A DNA stretch of 5,951 nucleotides from a bacterium (GTDB taxonomy: Bacteria; Vulcanimicrobiota; Xenobia; Xenobiales; Xenobiaceae). Made by a program: the position numbers and the translations under genes. The notes under the pieces are model-generated. The model did no database searches, had not been told where the DNA came from, and saw nothing but the letters and a program-made list of their open reading frames with translations. The stretch is taken from NCBI GenBank assembly GCA_017444045.1, contig JAFSXO010000085.1, positions 1 through 5,951 of the forward strand, written 5' to 3'. Positions 4,719 through 5,951 of this stretch are shown in pieces (positions within the stretch are counted from its first letter, which is position 1; every line of letters begins with the position of its first letter).

Positions 4719-5951
4719 ATGATAGATACAGCCAAGCTGGATAAGGTTTTTAAGCTTACTGAGAGCGGGACTAACGTGCGCACTGAGGTGCTGGCCGGAG
4801 TGACAACCTTTGTTACGATGGCGTATATTCTGGCGGTGAACCCTGCTATTCTCTCAGACTGCGGTATGGACCCTCAGGCAGTGCTGATGGCCACGGCACT
4901 GTCGGCGTTTGTGGGTACGATGTGCATGGCGCTTATGGCGAATTATCCGTTCGCTTTGGCTCCTGGATTGGGACTGAATGCCTTTTTCGCCTATACTATC
5001 TGTGGGCAGATGGGGCACTCGTGGCAGTTTGCCCTCTTAGCGGTTTTAGCCGAAGGCCTTGTGTTTATTATACTTTCGCTGACGCGCGTTCGGGAAGCTA
5101 TCTTTAACGCCTTTCCCGATACTTTAAAAAAGGGAATTACCGTCGGTATAGGCTTGTTTGTAGCCTTTATCGGCATGCAGGGCGCCAATTTGGTCGTGAA
5201 ATCTCAAGGAACTTTGGTGCAGCTTATCGACTTTAACGATAATTTTGGCAACATGAGTATGACCGCTTTGCTGGCGTTGGCGGGTTTGCTTGCGATTATT
5301 GTATTGCATATTAAGCGCGTTAAGGGAGCTATTTTAATCGGTACCTTCGGCACTTGGCTAATGGGCGTTATCTGCCAGGTCTGTGGCGTTTATCAGGTCG
5401 ATCCGGAGCACGGCTTCAACTCCTTGCTGCCAGTTTGGTCAGATTTTAACCTGGCGTCTATAGGGCTAACATTTGGTCAGTGCTTTAATACTTCCGCAAT
5501 CGGACAGATTAGCTGGGTGGATTTCCTGGTGATTATGTTCTCCTTCCTGATGGTTGATATGTTCGACACTATTGGCACTCTGGTAGGTGTAGCAGGACGG
5601 GCTTCAATGCTGGACAGCGAGGGCAAGCTTCCCAGGATTAATCAGGCTTTGATGGCAGATGCTGTAGCGACCACGGCAGGCGCTGTCTTGGGTACTTCTA
5701 CGGTCTCAACCTATGTGGAAAGCTCAGCTGGTGTGCTGGAAGGCGGCAAAACAGGGTTAGCTTCCATAGTGACGGCGCTTCTGTTTTTGCTGGCCATTTT
5801 TTTAGCTCCGGTTTTTACGGTTATCCCCAGCTTCGCTACCGCCCCTGCCTTGATCTTTGTGGGGTTTATGATGGTCTCGGCGATTGTCGAGATCGATTTT
5901 AACGATCCGTATGGCGCTATCCCGGCTTATATATGCTTGCTATGTATGCCG
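4719..5951 (+). CDS. NCS2-family (AzgA-like) purine permease, 3' end cut by the window
   Basis: The frame is open from ATG 4719 to the last base: 411 residues with no stop. Family members are usually about 430-460 residues, so only the C-terminal tail is missing. It is a polytopic inner-membrane transporter for purine bases (adenine, guanine or hypoxanthine), probably a proton symporter. Signature segments are TEVLAGVTTFVTMAYIL (22-38), PGLGLNAFFAY (82-92, with Asn87 in the substrate loop), MVDMFDTIGTLVGVA (Asp280 and Asp283) and GTSTVSTYVESSAGV followed by EGGKTGL (Glu334), matching the acidic substrate-binding positions of the AzgA branch rather than the uracil/xanthine branch. Which purine it carries cannot be read from this. 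An in-frame stop at 4698-4700 leaves ATG 4719 as the first start. The ribosome binding site is poor: GGGAG at 4700-4704 is 14 bases away, and a good AAAGGAG at 4671-4677 is 41 bases away. Confidence 0.92.
   Translation, partial: MIDTAKLDKVFKLTESGTNVRTEVLAGVTTFVTMAYILAVNPAILSDCGMDPQAVLMATALSAFVGTMCMALMANYPFALAPGLGLNAFFAYTICGQMGHSWQFALLAVLAEGLVFIILSLTRVREAIFNAFPDTLKKGITVGIGLFVAFIGMQGANLVVKSQGTLVQLIDFNDNFGNMSMTALLALAGLLAIIVLHIKRVKGAILIGTFGTWLMGVICQVCGVYQVDPEHGFNSLLPVWSDFNLASIGLTFGQCFNTSAIGQISWVDFLVIMFSFLMVDMFDTIGTLVGVAGRASMLDSEGKLPRINQALMADAVATTAGAVLGTSTVSTYVESSAGVLEGGKTGLASIVTALLFLLAIFLAPVFTVIPSFATAPALIFVGFMMVSAIVEIDFNDPYGAIPAYICLLCMP

Overview
The window most likely comes from a strictly anaerobic, amino-acid-fermenting bacterium with a genome of roughly balanced base composition. 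The main clue is an adenosylcobalamin-mutase accessory gene (GlmL/MutL type) followed by an ornithine racemase gene (orr). These two are normally found in the ornithine-degradation clusters of Clostridia-like Firmicutes and some other anaerobes. I cannot fix the genus from the sequence. A Firmicute, possibly Clostridia or Negativicutes, is my best guess, and that is inference only.

Layout. The left edge cuts the 3' part of glmL (+, ends 797). A gene-free stretch of 308 bp (798-1105) is filled by a MITE-like element with 18-bp imperfect terminal inverted repeats and many small palindromes. Then comes orr (+, 1106-2176). Convergent to it, on the minus strand, are a rhomboid intramembrane protease (2228-2926) and, upstream of that in transcription order, a GT87-type polytopic glycosyltransferase (2989-4281). 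A second gene-free stretch of 437 bp (4282-4718) carries a relative of the first repeat element plus a strong 13-bp-stem hairpin. It separates the glycosyltransferase from a divergently transcribed NCS2/AzgA-family purine permease (+, from 4719), which runs off the right edge close to its C-terminus.

How the genes fit together. glmL and orr probably belong to one ornithine-fermentation operon whose other genes (D-ornithine aminomutase oraS/oraE, 2,4-diaminopentanoate dehydrogenase, thiolase) should lie left of the window. The racemase supplies D-ornithine to the B12-dependent aminomutase, and the GlmL-like ATPase-fold protein is the accessory factor for such a mutase. The rhomboid and glycosyltransferase genes form a separate minus-strand pair acting at the membrane. 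The purine permease is a stand-alone uptake gene as far as the window shows.

The least ordinary part is the non-coding DNA. Two intergenic regions about 3.6 kb apart share the same left-end sequence, inverted-repeat ends and internal modules in a rearranged order. A related palindrome overlaps the stop codon of the glycosyltransferase gene. I saw no tRNA, rRNA, CRISPR array, complete insertion sequence or clear new gene system.
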